64,000 nt of DNA, from NCBI GenBank assembly GCA_945859605.1, contig OX243824.1, positions 21,812,061-21,876,060 on the forward strand, given 5' to 3'. This document shows positions 1 through 11,704 of this stretch, one piece after another; within the stretch, counting starts at the first letter, position 1; each line of letters begins with the position of its first letter. Source of the stretch: Lumbricus rubellus. Taxonomy: Eukaryota > Annelida > Clitellata > Crassiclitellata > Lumbricidae. The notes under the pieces were generated by a model. It worked only from the letters and a program-made list of their open reading frames with translations. It searched no databases and was not told the origin of the DNA. The position numbers were made by a program, and so were the translations under genes.

Positions 1-950
1 AATGCAATGAGGAGATTTAATAACCAATTAAGATTTGTGAGCCAGCAGATTAATAAAGCAAAAGCGATCAAAGCAGAGGATGTCACATTGAGTGATTGGG
101 AACAATAGGCCCACCAAAGGGACAGAGTCCTGCTAAGAGGGGGCCTATTTAGCATGGTATAGAAATAACTTGACAGTTAGACTTCAATAAATAAAAAATA
201 ACAATTTCTTATTGAGCCTCCACATTGTAGTTGTACTATTTCAAGATGTCATCTTTGCAAAATCATTTTAATGTTTCAGTGATGATAAAACAAGTGGTTT
301 AAGACTAATAAATACAATTATAATTGCAACAATAATTACCTAATGTATCAAGTTCAGTAACTAATTCTGCTGCTGTATGTGCAGATGGACTATAGTATTA
401 TAATGAATAACTGCAGATGGGAGTGTAATTACTAATTAGGCCTAATAGGCTTACTTTGTAGCATTTGAGTCACTTTATCCCTGTTGCACCTGACGGTTCT
501 GAATTGTTAAAAATGTTACACAAACCAAGCAAAAACTACCAAACTACCAGAATTGGAAGCCATATGCTGTTGTTTTACTAACTGTTCATCGAACAAAATG
601 CTGAAATTTGACAGTTTGAAATGTGACAGATAGCTCTGGAAAGAAGTCATATAGGCTACATTGTAGTTGTACAAAATAGCATTATGTACAAAGTTTAACA
701 GTAAAGTTATCTTTAACTGATAAGTTAAAGATATCAGAAAAGTTACCGCTATCTGTCATATAATTTTTTTAATAGTGAATAATAATATCGCAATCATGAT
801 CATAATAGTAAATAACATCAAGGTATATTATAACATGTTAAACATTACTGCAAACAGCAATTAAAACTATTAGCATTATTTTTGTCAAATTTTCTGGATG
901 AAATTTTTTTCATTTCTGTGGAAAATCTTGTACCCTTCCCGGATATGTCT
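1..950. other. AT-rich non-coding stretch, no feature recognised
   Basis: No open frame, tandem array or known repeat is evident. One TAGGCCTA octamer lies at 437. Confidence 0.5.
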
Positions 951-998
951 AAATTTAAAAAATAACTGGATATACGGACTTGTTATCTGGTATTATTT

Positions 999-1756
999 CA
1001 GGGCTTTTTAAAGGAATTTTTATAACTGCACAATTTCCCCCAGCCTCCAAGGCCGTAGCCAGGATTTGATTTCGGAGGGTGCATGTTTCTTCGGCGGAGA
1101 ATTTCTTACGACTTTTTTTAATCGTCAAAATTTCTGAAAACACCTTTTTAGTCGTAAAACTGTCTGAAGACACCTTTGTTTAGCCATCAAAATTTCTGAA
1201 GACACCTTATTTTAGTCGTAAAAATTTCTGAAGACACCTTTGTTTAGGTGTAAAAATTTCTGAAGACACCTTTTTTAGTCCTTACAATTTCTGAAGACCA
1301 TTTTTAAGTCATCAGAAACGGCTTTCTAAGTATCTTTCGCCTAATTTTATGTTTTTTTTCATTATGTGCTAGTGATTAATAGGCCTATTCTATTATTTTT
1401 TACATTTTCTATTTCGGATGGTGTTTTCATGGTTTTATTTCATGTGTTACATCCACGAGTGGGCACACTTTTCCTTCCACTCAGCTGTTCTACTCTAGGC
1501 AGAGTCGCAAAATGGGTTTTTGGTTTAGTTAGGCTGGTTTCAAAGTGCAGTTACAAACTTCAATCACAACACTTGCAATAGGCCTACAGTAACTATATAG
1601 GCTTCTGTAAATGTCTGTTTCACGTGACGTATTATTCCAAATCTGAAGACAATGAAGTTTCAAATTGTTTTTTAACTGCACAAACATGCTTTTACAACTG
1701 CACAAATCCATTTAAAACTGCACATTTTGTGTATAACTGCACGTTAAAAAGCCCTG
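999..1756. mobile_element. hAT-type MITE (family A) split by a nested insertion
   Basis: The left 40 bases (CAGGGCTTTTTAAAGGAATT...) and the right 165 bases (ending AAAAAGCCCTG) are the two halves of a MITE that occurs complete at 18745-18941. The whole span is flanked by an 8-bp near-duplication, tattattt at 991-998 and tatcattt at 1757-1764 (7 of 8 match), as expected for hAT insertion. About 550 bases from roughly 1040 to 1590 are foreign to the family and include a tandem array at 1125-1310. No transposase is present. Confidence 0.72.
1125..1310. repeat. About 35-bp tandem repeat, five degenerate copies
   Basis: Units carry aaaatttctgaagacacctt followed by tttagtcgt with small changes. 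The words gtcgt and aaatttctga recur in a dispersed family (3113-3290, 16255-16470, 41250-41320, 42480-42540, 53130-53180), so the array is probably an internal expansion of a member of that family. Confidence 0.6.
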
Positions 1757-1904
1757 TATCATTTCACAATGAGTCTACGTCTGAAACATCGTTAGAACAT
1801 TAAGTCGGTCTTCTGGGATTGTGTGGAGACGAGGCTCGGTAGCTACTGAATTTTAATTTTAGGATAGCTTTTAAAAACCTGAGGGATCATATATACCTCG
1901 GGTA

Positions 1905-1967
1905 AAAAAAATGATAATAACAATAATAATAATAACAATAATATAAAAAAAATAAAAATAATAATAA

Positions 1968-1998
<31 letters not shown>

Positions 1999-2104
1999 AA
2001 TAACGACAGAACTTATCGGCCAAGACACTGAGAGGCCTAATGTTTGAAACGATTATTTACACGTCTGTACATGATTTTGTCAGTTTTTGAAGAAATAAAT
2101 GTGT

Positions 2105-2191
<87 letters not shown>
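1905..2191. repeat. Two AAT/ATT triplet microsatellites
   Basis: Imperfect AAT runs cover about 1910-2005 and a purer run covers about 2108-2191, separated by about 100 bases of ordinary sequence. The isoleucine-rich frames across them are artefacts. Confidence 0.9.
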
Positions 2192-2192
<1 letters not shown>

Positions 2193-2394
2193 TAATTGTG
2201 TGAGAGGCTTAGATTTTAACGACCTTTATTTAATAATATTAATTCTCCTGGCCATGACTAAACCCTGCAAAAAATCCTGTGGGCGTCATGGATGGGGGGG
2301 GGGCCACGTCCCATGGAGATTTGAAATGGGGGGGGCCATGGCCGGATTGGCCCCCCCTGGATCCGCCCCTGGCCACAGCCGCAGGATATGTAGC

Positions 2395-2712
2395 TAAGTG
2401 TCTCCAGGGACAGCTATTAATCTACTACGTCTACGGTTCGTGTGTTCGTGAACAAGGAGAACATTTTGAGCACCAAGTATAGCTGAATTTTACCTCCTTT
2501 CAGGTTTTTCATGTTGGAAAGTTCAATTTTTCGGTGCTCCAGCGCAAACGCTCATAAATTTAACAAACTCACAAATATTTGCAAACGACCTTGGAATCTC
2601 GTGTAAATATGGTCGCAGTTGTTGTGTTAAAAATTTCTGGCAAATCCTACACGTTTTCACCGAGTTATGTCACTTCTTTATGAGGGCTACTTTTTAACCG
2701 GACACAGTGTAG
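2395..2712 (-). mobile_element. About 320-bp dispersed element, first copy (mariner-like ends)
   Basis: This stretch is the inverse-orientation relative of 63450-63755. Both share blocks such as gttcgtgaacaa, attttgagcacc, catgttggaaagtt and gagttatg in the same order. One end reads ggacacagtgta, matching tacactgtgtcc in the other copy. TACACTGTG-type ends resemble Tc1/mariner MITE termini, but that class is an inference. Confidence 0.6.
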
Positions 2713-3110
2713 ATCCAAAATCGTAGGCCTACCATTTTTTTGACGTCATCATTGTGTTCATGTGAAGTGTACATGTCTTAACACTTAAGGATTGGGGGGG
2801 GGGCAAATGCATGGGCAGTCCCCCACCACCACCACATTGATTGAGAAGACCGTCTCTCTGTCTCCCTAAGTCTCCGCCCATGACAATAATAGTCGATAGG
2901 CCTATACACTTTATACAGTGCAGCAGGAAGAAATTTCGAGTAAAATCCTCAAGTGGCCAATGAAATAGTCTGATATCATGTCACAGAATTTAGGATGCAA
3001 TCATCTTGGTCAACAACAACGATCAACGTATGCGAATATGTAAGCTACAGTAATTGTTATTAGGCCTATCTGTAAAAATTTGCATTTTGCAACTACAATT
3101 AGCTTTCACC
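2713..3110. other. Non-coding stretch, nothing recognised
   Basis: It contains short G-runs and C-runs near 2795-2830 and three TAGGCCTA octamers (2724, 2897, 3061). No open frame or repeat unit could be supported. Confidence 0.4.
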
Positions 3111-3112
3111 AG

Positions 3113-3290
3113 TGGCGGCGCCAGGGGGCTAAGGGGGGGGGCTAGCAATAAGAAAATGGGAAATTTTCTTTGAGATTTTGTCCAAATGACTAAAAAAAGT
3201 CGTAAGAAATTTGGGATGATGAAAATGGAAAATTTGCTCCGTGATTTCAGCCCCCCGAAAAAAACCTGAAATCCTGGCTCTCGCTCTATT
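3113..3290. mobile_element. Degraded copy of the cagtggcg...ctggc repeat family
   Basis: It starts cagtggcggcgccaggggg and ends near cctgaaatcctggctc. Inside are gactaaaaaaagtcgtaagaaattt and gatttcagccccc, which also occur in the clean 234-bp element at 41133-41366. No target duplication could be found here. Confidence 0.55.
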
Positions 3291-3589
3291 TCTATTTATA
3301 GGTTATCTATGCTAATTCGAGCCGCACATAATGACCTTAAATGATTCTAATCAGAACAAATGAGTTGACGATGACTAAGATTAGCGTTTGCATCCAATGA
3401 AGATTTGCAGTCAGCGTTGCAGAGTTGCACTTGTCACCATCGCATGTGCATTCGGTTCCTTTAATGCTGAACACATCGAAATCCTCGCAGATATCCACGT
3501 CTGCTACGGTCGCCTGACAGTCGCGAGAAACGGAATATACACCTGCAATGGAAAAGATCTATCAGTTTTACCGTTATTGGTATTGTTGA

Positions 3590-3736
3590 TGCTACAATTT
3601 TACTTCTGCTGCCGCTGCTGCTATTGCACCTGTCTGCTAGACTGCTACTGCTGCAGATACTACTACTACTACTGCCACCATTACTACTGCTACTACCACT
3701 ACTAATAGGCTACTACTGCTGCTGCTGCTACGACTA

Positions 3737-3767
<31 letters not shown>

Positions 3768-3850
3768 GACTACTACTACTTCTAGTTCTACTACTACTAC
3801 ACTACTGCTGTTGTTGTTGTCGTTGCTGTTAGTCGCTGCTATTATTATTA

Positions 3851-3889
<39 letters not shown>

Positions 3890-3935
3890 GGCCTATTATT
3901 ATTATTATTATTATTATCATCATCATCATTGTCAT
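3590..3935. repeat. Mixed triplet microsatellite (CTG/CTA/ACG then ATT)
   Basis: The first part is CTG/CTA/CGA triplets and the second a long ATT run. The CTA part is interrupted by taggcta near 3702 and the ATT run by TAGGCCTA at 3888. Those interruptions are useful evidence for the micro-insertion reported in the findings. Confidence 0.9.
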
Positions 3936-4274
3936 AGGCGGAGACTTTGTCCTGAAGTTTGGAGGGGGCGGACGAACCATTTTCACACAACAATGGTAGC
4001 ATTTAGGCTCTCAGTTTAACCAAATTGTCCATCATTATATACCCACGGTTGCCTTTGATCTTCTCCTTCCATTTCTGCTTTCAAACCGCGAGCGTAGGCC
4101 TAATCGTAGTCTCCAAATATCTATAGATCGCCACTCGAAAGCAACGGGCAGGGCACCAGCTTATTTATGAGCGCTTTGTCTTGCCTGAAGGGTTGTCCAA
4201 ACGAGTAGTCAGAAGGTGGTCGTACATAGCCCGTGAACCCTGAAACCACGACTCTAATCATATTATTTTCTTAC

Positions 4275-4470
4275 CTCCATATTCCCATCTGCTCTTCGTA
4301 CAAGCCAATCCATTGCACGTGTTGATCCCATTCGGGTTAAAAGGATCATCGCAGTTTTTCGACTGCGTAGAATTACACGTGAAGCAGGTGTAGACGGGAA
4401 AGGAACCGCTCACCAACTGAGCATCAATTGCAGTACAGAGCAAAAGCAGAAAAATCCAACTGCTTCCCAT
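4275..4470 (-). CDS. First coding exon of a secreted Ly6/uPAR-like (three-finger) protein
   Basis: From the ATG at 4470 the exon gives 65 codons plus one base, then a strong donor (GAG|GTAAGA, exon end 4275). Residues 1-22 form a signal peptide with a WIFLLLLC core. The mature part begins a cysteine pattern C29-x2-C32-x7-C40-x11-C52-x4-C57 containing CDDPFNPNGI, typical of the first half of Ly6/uPAR domains in the CD59/quiver-type group. The closing CC and CN exon was not found to the left and may lie outside the window or have been missed. An in-frame upstream ATG at 4509 exists, but the signal peptide favours 4470. A TATA-like box lies about 220 bases upstream. Such proteins are usually GPI-anchored or secreted; whether this gene is intact cannot be judged. 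Confidence 0.6.
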
Positions 4471-4689
4471 GATATAAGTATTCTGCTCAGTAGAATTTCG
4501 AAGGTACAAAATAAAGACTGGATGATTCTAGTAGTAAAAGGCTTCAAACTGAATCCTGCATGGCTTGTTCCGCTGTGATTACAAAGCTCAGAGGCTGATG
4601 AGGAAAGCTGCAGTTTGAACACTTGTTCTCATCGATTGGATCCGTTTTAGTCAAAAGCCATCTGCATTGTAATCGATCACTTTTTAATG

Positions 4690-4697
4690 TTTATATA
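4690..4697 (-). promoter_or_regulatory. Candidate TATA box for the Ly6-like gene
   Basis: The minus strand reads TATATAAA about 220 bases upstream of the Ly6-like start codon, which would place transcription start near 4660-4667. This is only a motif match in AT-rich DNA. Confidence 0.3.
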
Positions 4698-4789
4698 GGG
4701 TCAAATTAGAGATTATATGCATAGGTGGCTGCAACTTGCGTGTCGGTTATGATTCATAGGTCTATGTCTGCAGCTGCCATTGTGTCTTT

Positions 4790-4930
4790 CCTCTGTTTCT
4801 ACTGTATGTTGTCTCTGTCTCTGTCTGCCTCGGCTTCCCTCCCGCTCCCGCTCTCGATCCCGCTGTCTCTCTTTGTCGCTGTCTGTCTGTGTCTCTCTCT
4901 TCCTCTTTCTCTCTCTCTCTCTGCCTGTGT
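4790..4930. repeat. Pyrimidine-rich CTCT/TGTC low-complexity tract
   Basis: Imperfect CT, CTGT and TCTC repeats. The serine/leucine-rich reading frame across them has no other support. Confidence 0.8.
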
Positions 4931-4953
4931 CTTGTTCTCTATAGCGTTAAATC

Positions 4954-5715
4954 GGTAGAACGACATTTAATCCCGCGACACTTAATACCGCGACAGTTAA
5001 TCCCGGACACTTAGTCCCGGCGACATTTAATCCCGCGTCAGTTAATCCCGCGACAGTTAATCCCGGCGATATTTAATCCCGACGACAGTTAATCCCGCGA
5101 CATTTCATACCGCGACACTTAATACCTGTACAGTGTACACACATGAGTACGAATATTTGTACGACTATTGTTGTCCGCATAGCCAATTAGGTAGGCCTAC
5201 ATCTCTGTTCAGGTTTTCTGAAGTAGCCTATATAGGCCTACATCTTTACATAAAACGATCATCGTAAAGGATTTTAAACAGGATTTGCGAAGTTCAGTCT
5301 ACTATAATAAGGCACTGCATTAAGGCAGTGACATGGAGGTGAATTTCGGCTGCAGTATTGTGATAGACTACAAGAAAATTACGAATACAATAAACATCGC
5401 GACAATGCCAACGGAGCTCTTTTATGAAAAACATGAAGTGAATATTGCTGTAAATATTGCTTTTATCGAATTTCACTGGTTTTATAATATTTAACTGCAA
5501 AGGCTTAACTTTTTGAACAATAGTGAATTGCCTTTTTGAATTTAACTGTTTTAAAATGTTATTTCACTTTCCCGGTATTAAGTGTCGCGGGATTAAATGT
5601 CGCCGGGATTAACTGTCGCGAGATTAATTGGTCGCGGGATTAAGTGTCGCGGGATTAAGTGTCTGGTACTAACTGTCGCGGTATTAAGTGTCGCGGGATT
5701 AAGTGTCATGGAACC
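4954..5715. mobile_element. Non-autonomous DNA transposon with tandem-array inverted ends
   Basis: The left arm (4954-5125) is a tandem run of a 13-16 bp unit like gacatttaatcccgcg. The right arm (5572-5715) is the same unit inverted, cgcgggattaagtgtc. The outermost bases, ggtagaacgacatttaatcc and ggttccatgacacttaatcc, form the inverted termini. The element is flanked by a perfect 8-bp repeat gttaaatc (4946-4953 and 5716-5723), which could be 9 bp with a preceding c. The target length fits hAT (8) or Mutator (8-10). The middle has no transposase frame. Confidence 0.75.
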
Positions 5716-5837
5716 GTTAAATCTGTCTGTCTGTCTGCCTCTCTCTCTGCGTCTGTATTATAGTTCTCAATGGTATAAGATCAATAATACCCTCCGTTCG
5801 ACTATCAGACAAGATAAATACAAAATAATAATTTAGA

Positions 5838-5973
5838 TGCAGTTGTAGAAGCACTTATGTACAGTTAAAACAAGCAAAAAGTCCTTGTTCTCCGATTGAA
5901 AGTAATTCACCATGTATGATCGGAAAGGAAAGAAGGAGTTGTGCAGTTGTAAAATTCCTTAAAAACAGCCCTG
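5838..5973 (-). mobile_element. Truncated copy of hAT-type MITE family A
   Basis: It matches the right two thirds of the family A inverted consensus, from gcagttgtagaagcact to ccttaaaaacagccctg. The first 55-60 bases are missing. Confidence 0.7.
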
Positions 5974-7190
5974 GTGCTCATGCATAGACTGCAGGCCTGC
6001 GTATGTACTTACACGGCAATTTTTATATAGGCATATATATATTTTTATTAATCATATATATAGGATATATAAGTGAATTGCCGCTTAGGATTACTATACG
6101 GCTCAGACAGCCCGCTGTGAAATAGTGTCATGTAGTTGTTTATTGCTGTTTTTGTTCCGCACTCCGACCGATATAATAAAGCCTATATATATATATATAT
6201 ACAACGGCACGTGCTCATAATTATTCTACGTATAGACCTGCCAACGAGACACGTGCTCACAGAAGTAACACCTGCATACAGGCATAGCCTAATGAGTGTC
6301 TTTAAAAGAGCGTCTTATACATGTACGTTCCGGATTTATCCACAGCCCATGTTCTTGAATATGGCAAGCACGTACAACAAGACGTCACCTTAGAATTATA
6401 TAGCTCTATCATAGATTTTTGCGAAACCGAGAAAAACGACTTCAAAGTCATTTCTAGGTTCCCGCTGGTGACTTACTTGCAAAAATAAGGTTTATTTTCA
6501 TGAAAACAAGTGAAAAAAATAGAAAATAGCAAAAAAGTGCAAAAAATGCATGTTAGAGCAATATGATTCCAAACTACGAAGTACATGTAGTTGTAATATT
6601 GCTCTACGTTAAACATGCAGCAGCGTTTATTTAATAACGTCCTGAGTATTATATTGCTCTATCATAGTTTTGTAACAAGGTTCTTCCAATACACAGGTTG
6701 GCCCGCTGGCTTAGGCAGCGGGCTCATTAACTCGGGGTGGGGTGTTTCTGACGTCGCATGCCTAGTCGATCTGACTCATGTATAACCTACATGCAGTTCA
6801 TTCAGTGTAGCTGCCCAATATTAATCCACACATTCAGTGTAACAGATGTATTTACAACAAATAAATAGAGATACCTAGTAACTGTGCAATCGCCAGTTGA
6901 AAAAATACGTAGTGTCTAGGAAAGGTTTATCATTTCATCAATAATTTCCTAAAGATGACGGATTATTCTAACTCTGGATATCAATGTGCTGCCGGAAAGA
7001 TACATTTACTGCAAAGACAGCGCGCATATGGGTAAATATTTGATAACTGGTCATTTTAGGTATCCGATGTACCAGGAAAAAAATATGATTTTTCTTGTTA
7101 AAAGTTACATAAACAGAAATACAAATAAAGCGTGAAGCTATTAATTGTATGGTTCATAACGGATCTGTCCTAATTCCCCCATTAATTTTG
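5974..7190. other. Non-coding stretch; one end matches 10335-10400 inverted
   Basis: Mostly featureless AT-rich sequence with a short TA run near 6185-6200. At 6748-6767 gacgtcgcatgcctagtcga is the exact reverse complement of a 20-mer at about 10346-10365, both near a caccc/ggggtgg block, so these are inverted relics of one repeat. Confidence 0.45.
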
Positions 7191-7204
7191 TTTTGAAATT
7201 GTGG

Positions 7205-8640
7205 GTGAAGCACACCATGTCAGCACCGCAACCACAAAATGTCAGCACCGCAACCAATGAAAATATCCGTAAACAGGCTGAATAACAAACTTTAATGAGC
7301 AATTTAATGGTCCAATAAAAACTGCATGACATGGGAAAAAGTAATATAATGTGAAATGAAAATGAATACCATCAGAATATTTTTAAAAAATTATAGGAAC
7401 AAATAAGTGTGGGACCAAAATGTCAGCACCGCAACCGACTGGTATCAATTCTAAACTGTCGTAGACATAATGAACACGCAATAATAATGCAAATCTAAGG
7501 TGCTACACAAATACATAAATAGGCCAGCTGTAATTAACAAATGCTTTAAAATATTATTGTGAATGAAAGGTTAGGTAACAGAAAGCTAAGTTGGATGACA
7601 AACTTGTCAGCCAATATCAGAATGTCAGCACCGCAACCATTTAAAATATCAGTAAACAGGCTGAATAACAAACATTAATTAGAAATGTAATGGTCCAATA
7701 AAAACTGCATGTCATGGGAAAAAGTAATATAATGTGAAATGAAAATTAATACCATCAGAATATTTTTAATAATTATAGGAACAACATGGTGTGGGACCAA
7801 AATGTCAACACCGCAACCGGACTGGTTTCAATTCTAAACAGTCGTAGAAATAATGAACACGCACTAATAATGCAAATCTAAGCTGCTATACAAATAAATA
7901 AGTAGGCCAGCTGTAATTAACAAAAACTTCAAAATATTATCGTGAATGAAAAGTTAGTTAAAAGAAAGCAAAGTTGGATGACAAACTTGTCAGCCAATGT
8001 CAGAATGTCAGCGCCGCAACCACAAAAATGTCAGCACCGCAACCATTTAAAATATCAGTAAACAGGCTGAATAACAAACATTAATTAGAAATTTAATGGT
8101 CCAATAAAAACTGCATGTCATGGGAAAAAGTAATATAATGTGAAATGAAAATTAATACCATCAGAATATTTTTAATAATTATAGGAACAACATGGTGTGG
8201 GACCAAAATGTCAACACCGCAACCGACTGGTTTCAATTCTAAACAGTCGTAGAAATAATGAACACGCACTAATAATGCAAATCTAATCTGCTATACAAAT
8301 ACATAAGTAGGCCAGCTGTAATTAACAAAAACTTCAAAATATTATCGTGAATGAAAGGTTAGTTAAAAGAAAGCAAAGTTGGATGACAAACTTGTCAGCC
8401 AATGTCAGAATGTCAGCGCCGCAACCACAAAAATGTCAGCACCGCAACCATTTAAAATATCAGTAAACAGGCTGAATAACAAACATTAATTAGAAATTTA
8501 ATGGTCCAATAAAAACTACATGACATGGGAAAAAGTAATATAATGTGAAATGAAAATGAATACCATCAGAATATTTTTAATAATTATAGGAACAACATGG
8601 TGTGGGACCAAAATGTCAGCACCGCAACTGCTTGCTTGGT
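7205..8640. repeat. Four tandem copies of a 383-406 bp satellite-like unit
   Basis: The marker gtaaacagg recurs at 7269, 7652, 8058 and 8463, giving periods of 383, 406 and 405. The last two units are nearly identical, so they arose recently. Each unit carries two or three copies of the 15-mer GTCAGCACCGCAACC or close variants; eleven are in this orientation. No coding frame crosses the units. Confidence 0.85.
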
Positions 8641-9232
8641 TGCGGTGCTGACGGTTGCGGTGCTGACAAATTGTTTAAAGTATAAATATTAGGCCAACCC
8701 CGCTTGACGCGCGTAAATAATAATAGGTCCCTTCTCATCTGTACTTGCTTGCGATTCGATACATGACAATTAAACATGCTTAGATATTAGTCGTATGCTT
8801 GCATTATTGGTTGCGGTGCTGACCTAGAATAAAAATACGCGTGATGGTCATCCGACATTTGTAGCTAATAAACTTCTTACTTACTTACTTACTTACTTAC
8901 ATATACAATATGCGATCAGCTAATCAAGATGCATGAGATGCAATGTGGCAGAGCGCATGCGTAATCGATACATACGAAGCAGTTCTAATAGGTGTGCGCC
9001 GGCCGCGGTTGCGGTGCTGACATCGAAAATCGTAAAGTGTGATACAGACTTTTGAAAAAATATTTAACACGGAAAACCTATCGCTGAAGATTAATTCTGT
9101 ACACACTGTGATTGAAAATTATAATTTCTATTAAATGTTCATAAAAGATTGTAAAATTAGTACACTATATTAGCTACTACTTGGATTTGAAAATAATCAA
9201 CCTACCTTTGATACAGGTTGCGGTCCTGACAT
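8637..9232. repeat. Inverted copies of the GTCAGCACCGCAACC motif
   Basis: The reverse complement GGTTGCGGTGCTGAC occurs near 8638, 8654, 8809, 9006 and (one change) 9217, facing the direct copies to the left. The two sets suggest one element spanning about 7205-9232 with array-type inverted arms. A (TTAC)n run lies at about 8873-8900. Confidence 0.6.
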
Positions 9233-9504
9233 TTAAGGCATTTCTTTAAATAAATCAATATAATATATAAATATTCTAATTTGGTTTTTGAAGAAATAGA
9301 TCTGCTCAGTTAACACCTATTTAATGGTGTTTCGCTTTTTAAATTACGATTACCCGATTTTTATTTATTATGCTGTAACTTAAAATTACCGCTTTTCAAA
9401 TATTCACCCGTATGTTCTGAGCATTTCGAAGCTGAACAGTTTCACAGACATTTAAGAAGCAAAAGACGTTGCCAGAAACAATAGACATTTAGCTGGATAG
9501 TCGG

Positions 9505-10000
9505 GTCATTTCACTTCCCCGGACATATCACCCCGGACATGTCCCCCCGAGGAAGAACATTCCCCGTATATAGACAAAATCCATCAAAATATAAATAAAT
9601 ACATGCATGTATGCATGCATGCATGTATGCATACATGCATAGATACATACAGACGTGCGTATATGTAGGCTATGTATGTTTGCGTGTATGTATGTATGTA
9701 TGTATGTATGTATGTATGTATGTATGTATGTATGTATGTATGTATGTATGTATGTATGTATGTATGTATGTATGTATGTATGCATGCATGCATGTATGTA
9801 TGTATGTTTGTATGTATGTATGTATGTATGTATGTATGTATGTATGTATGTATGTATGTATGTATGTATGTATGTATGTATGTATATATGCATGCATGCA
9901 TGTATGTATGTATGTCTGTATGCGTGCATGCATGCATGTATGTATGTATGTATGTATGTTTGTATGTTTGTATGTATGTCCGGGGGAATGTCCGGCTGTC
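9505..10000. repeat. ATGT/ATGC microsatellite bounded by short inverted repeats
   Basis: An ATGT array covers about 9672-9975 and is interrupted by atgc runs. On the left ttcccc ggacat and ggggg motifs, and on the right gtccgggggaatgtccgg, face each other as partial inverted repeats, so the array may have grown inside a small element. The Tyr/Met/Cys/Val-type frames are artefacts. Confidence 0.8.
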
Positions 10001-11165
10001 ATTCACGTGTACACTTAAGACTTGTTAGTGCCATTCGATTAATCATTTCTGATGCAAAGATTTGTTAGTGTCATTTAAGGCTGCTCTTAATGTCGTTCAC
10101 ATCTAAAATTATATTTCCAATAAACGATAGCTGTGGGCAACTTCGGACTGCTAAATTAATGTAGGCTAATTAGATATTGGATCCGGAGTTTAATGGCGGC
10201 TTAATTATGACAACAAAAGACGTATTTGGCATACGACAGCAGATTTAAATTCCTACTGATGTTATTAAATGTACGCTATCTAGGTTCTTCGAATACACTT
10301 GGTATGCTATAGTTTCAACAGACATGTCAGATGCCAGCAGCGCTGGTCGACTAGGCATGCGACGTCACGGCACCCCACTCCGATTCACGCATATTCATAA
10401 CCCCCTCAGCGGCGCGACCTGTGTGTCTATAGATCTTGGTTTTGTAACGTATTGTCCATCATTATTTGTCACGTATTGTTAACTTTTTATTGCGACAATC
10501 ATAATTATTGCTCATGTAGCGTCGAATGTTCGAAACTGCCCCCTATATTAGCTGTGATGGTATTATAGCCTGCATCGTCAAGTCTTTTTTAAATCTCAAG
10601 AGGATAAGAATTAAGACCGTACCTACACGTATAGCTGAAGCTGAATTTAGTTCAAGATGGCTTTTAAAGCTAAGTTTCAGAGATAAAGTTGAATTTGGGT
10701 CTTAGCTCTTGAAAGAGCAGTTGAGAATTTCATGATAAACTGAACGATAATTGTAGAGATAGATAAGAAAACTTGTTTGCAATCCAATTGCTGCAATACA
10801 TATTCACGACTTTACGTATCACTAATAACTTTACAGTAGGCCTAATATGTAATAATTACATGCCTTATACAAAACAGACCTGTATGAGAAAATTCATATG
10901 CGCACGTATAATTTGAGCGATAAAACATAATGATATAGGGCATCACCGCTTTGAATGGGCTAAATATAGCCTATATAAATTATAAACCTAAGACATACAT
11001 AATTTGTTGAATAAATAGACGTTTCATATATGAGAAAACGAGAACTGTAGCTTTTTTAATTTGTCTCAACATTTTAAATTTTATTTTTTTCAATTTATCT
11101 CGGAATGAACTTTTGCAGATACGGCCTTTTTTCTAGGCACGGCATTACTTGAGATGAAAACTATT
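10001..11165. other. Non-coding stretch, no supported gene
   Basis: Apart from the inverted relic near 10335-10400 and one TAGGCCTA at 10837, nothing is recognised. Confidence 0.4.
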
Positions 11166-11169
11166 TTTT

Positions 11170-11412
11170 TTTAATTTTATTTCTCAACTTTGCTATGGCG
11201 AAACTTCATGCTTTCTACTCAAAGGTGCTCCCGACAACAGCTCGGACAGTCGGACAGCGTCAGAGTTTCACGCTGCATCGCAGCATCGGAAGTCCTTTAC
11301 CTGCAATTGCAAGTGAAGGACTTGTTCCAGTTCTCTACGAGGCGACTTAAGGTGGATTCGAACCTGGAACCCTCCGGCTCCAAGACACCGATCTCACCCC
11401 TACACCACCGCA
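11170..11412 (-). mobile_element. tRNA-derived SINE, diverged copy
   Basis: Read on the minus strand it begins gcggtggtgtaggggtgag (box A region), carries ggttcgaatcc (box B), then the body ending in the family's gagcacc/tagcaaag tail region. It shares order and spacing with copies at 19491, 31349, 41827 and 50034 but is more diverged. Confidence 0.65.
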
Positions 11413-11704
11413 TCCCATACTATAAAATATCACCATATATAAATACGACATGTAAATGTATAGAAATGCACTGATGAAATATATAAGGACATATTATAAG
11501 GTATACGCATTTCATCTAAGTTGTTGGGTTTGTAAACAGTTTAGAGTAGATTGGCACGTAGGTTGAATTTGCAGCTATTTTTACCAGATAATTTCCGTTT
11601 CTGGATGTTGTGAAGTCACACAGAGAAACACCTTTGTATGAGATTGTTGAGAAGAGATTACGCCCACATGTAAACGACGGGGTTCTAAAATGGCGTCTGA
11701 TAGA

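Noticed and set aside
7205..8640. CRISPR-like or coding repeat
   Set aside because: Spacing sequences are themselves repeated at a 383-406 bp period, so it is a tandem satellite.
9528..10068. Long Met-Tyr-Val-Cys and His-Thr-Tyr-Ile frames in both strands (also at 12059-12591, 20062-20406, 51296-51794, 62952-63553)
   Set aside because: They are translations of ATGT/ACAT tetranucleotide arrays, open in several frames at once because the repeat has no stop codon.
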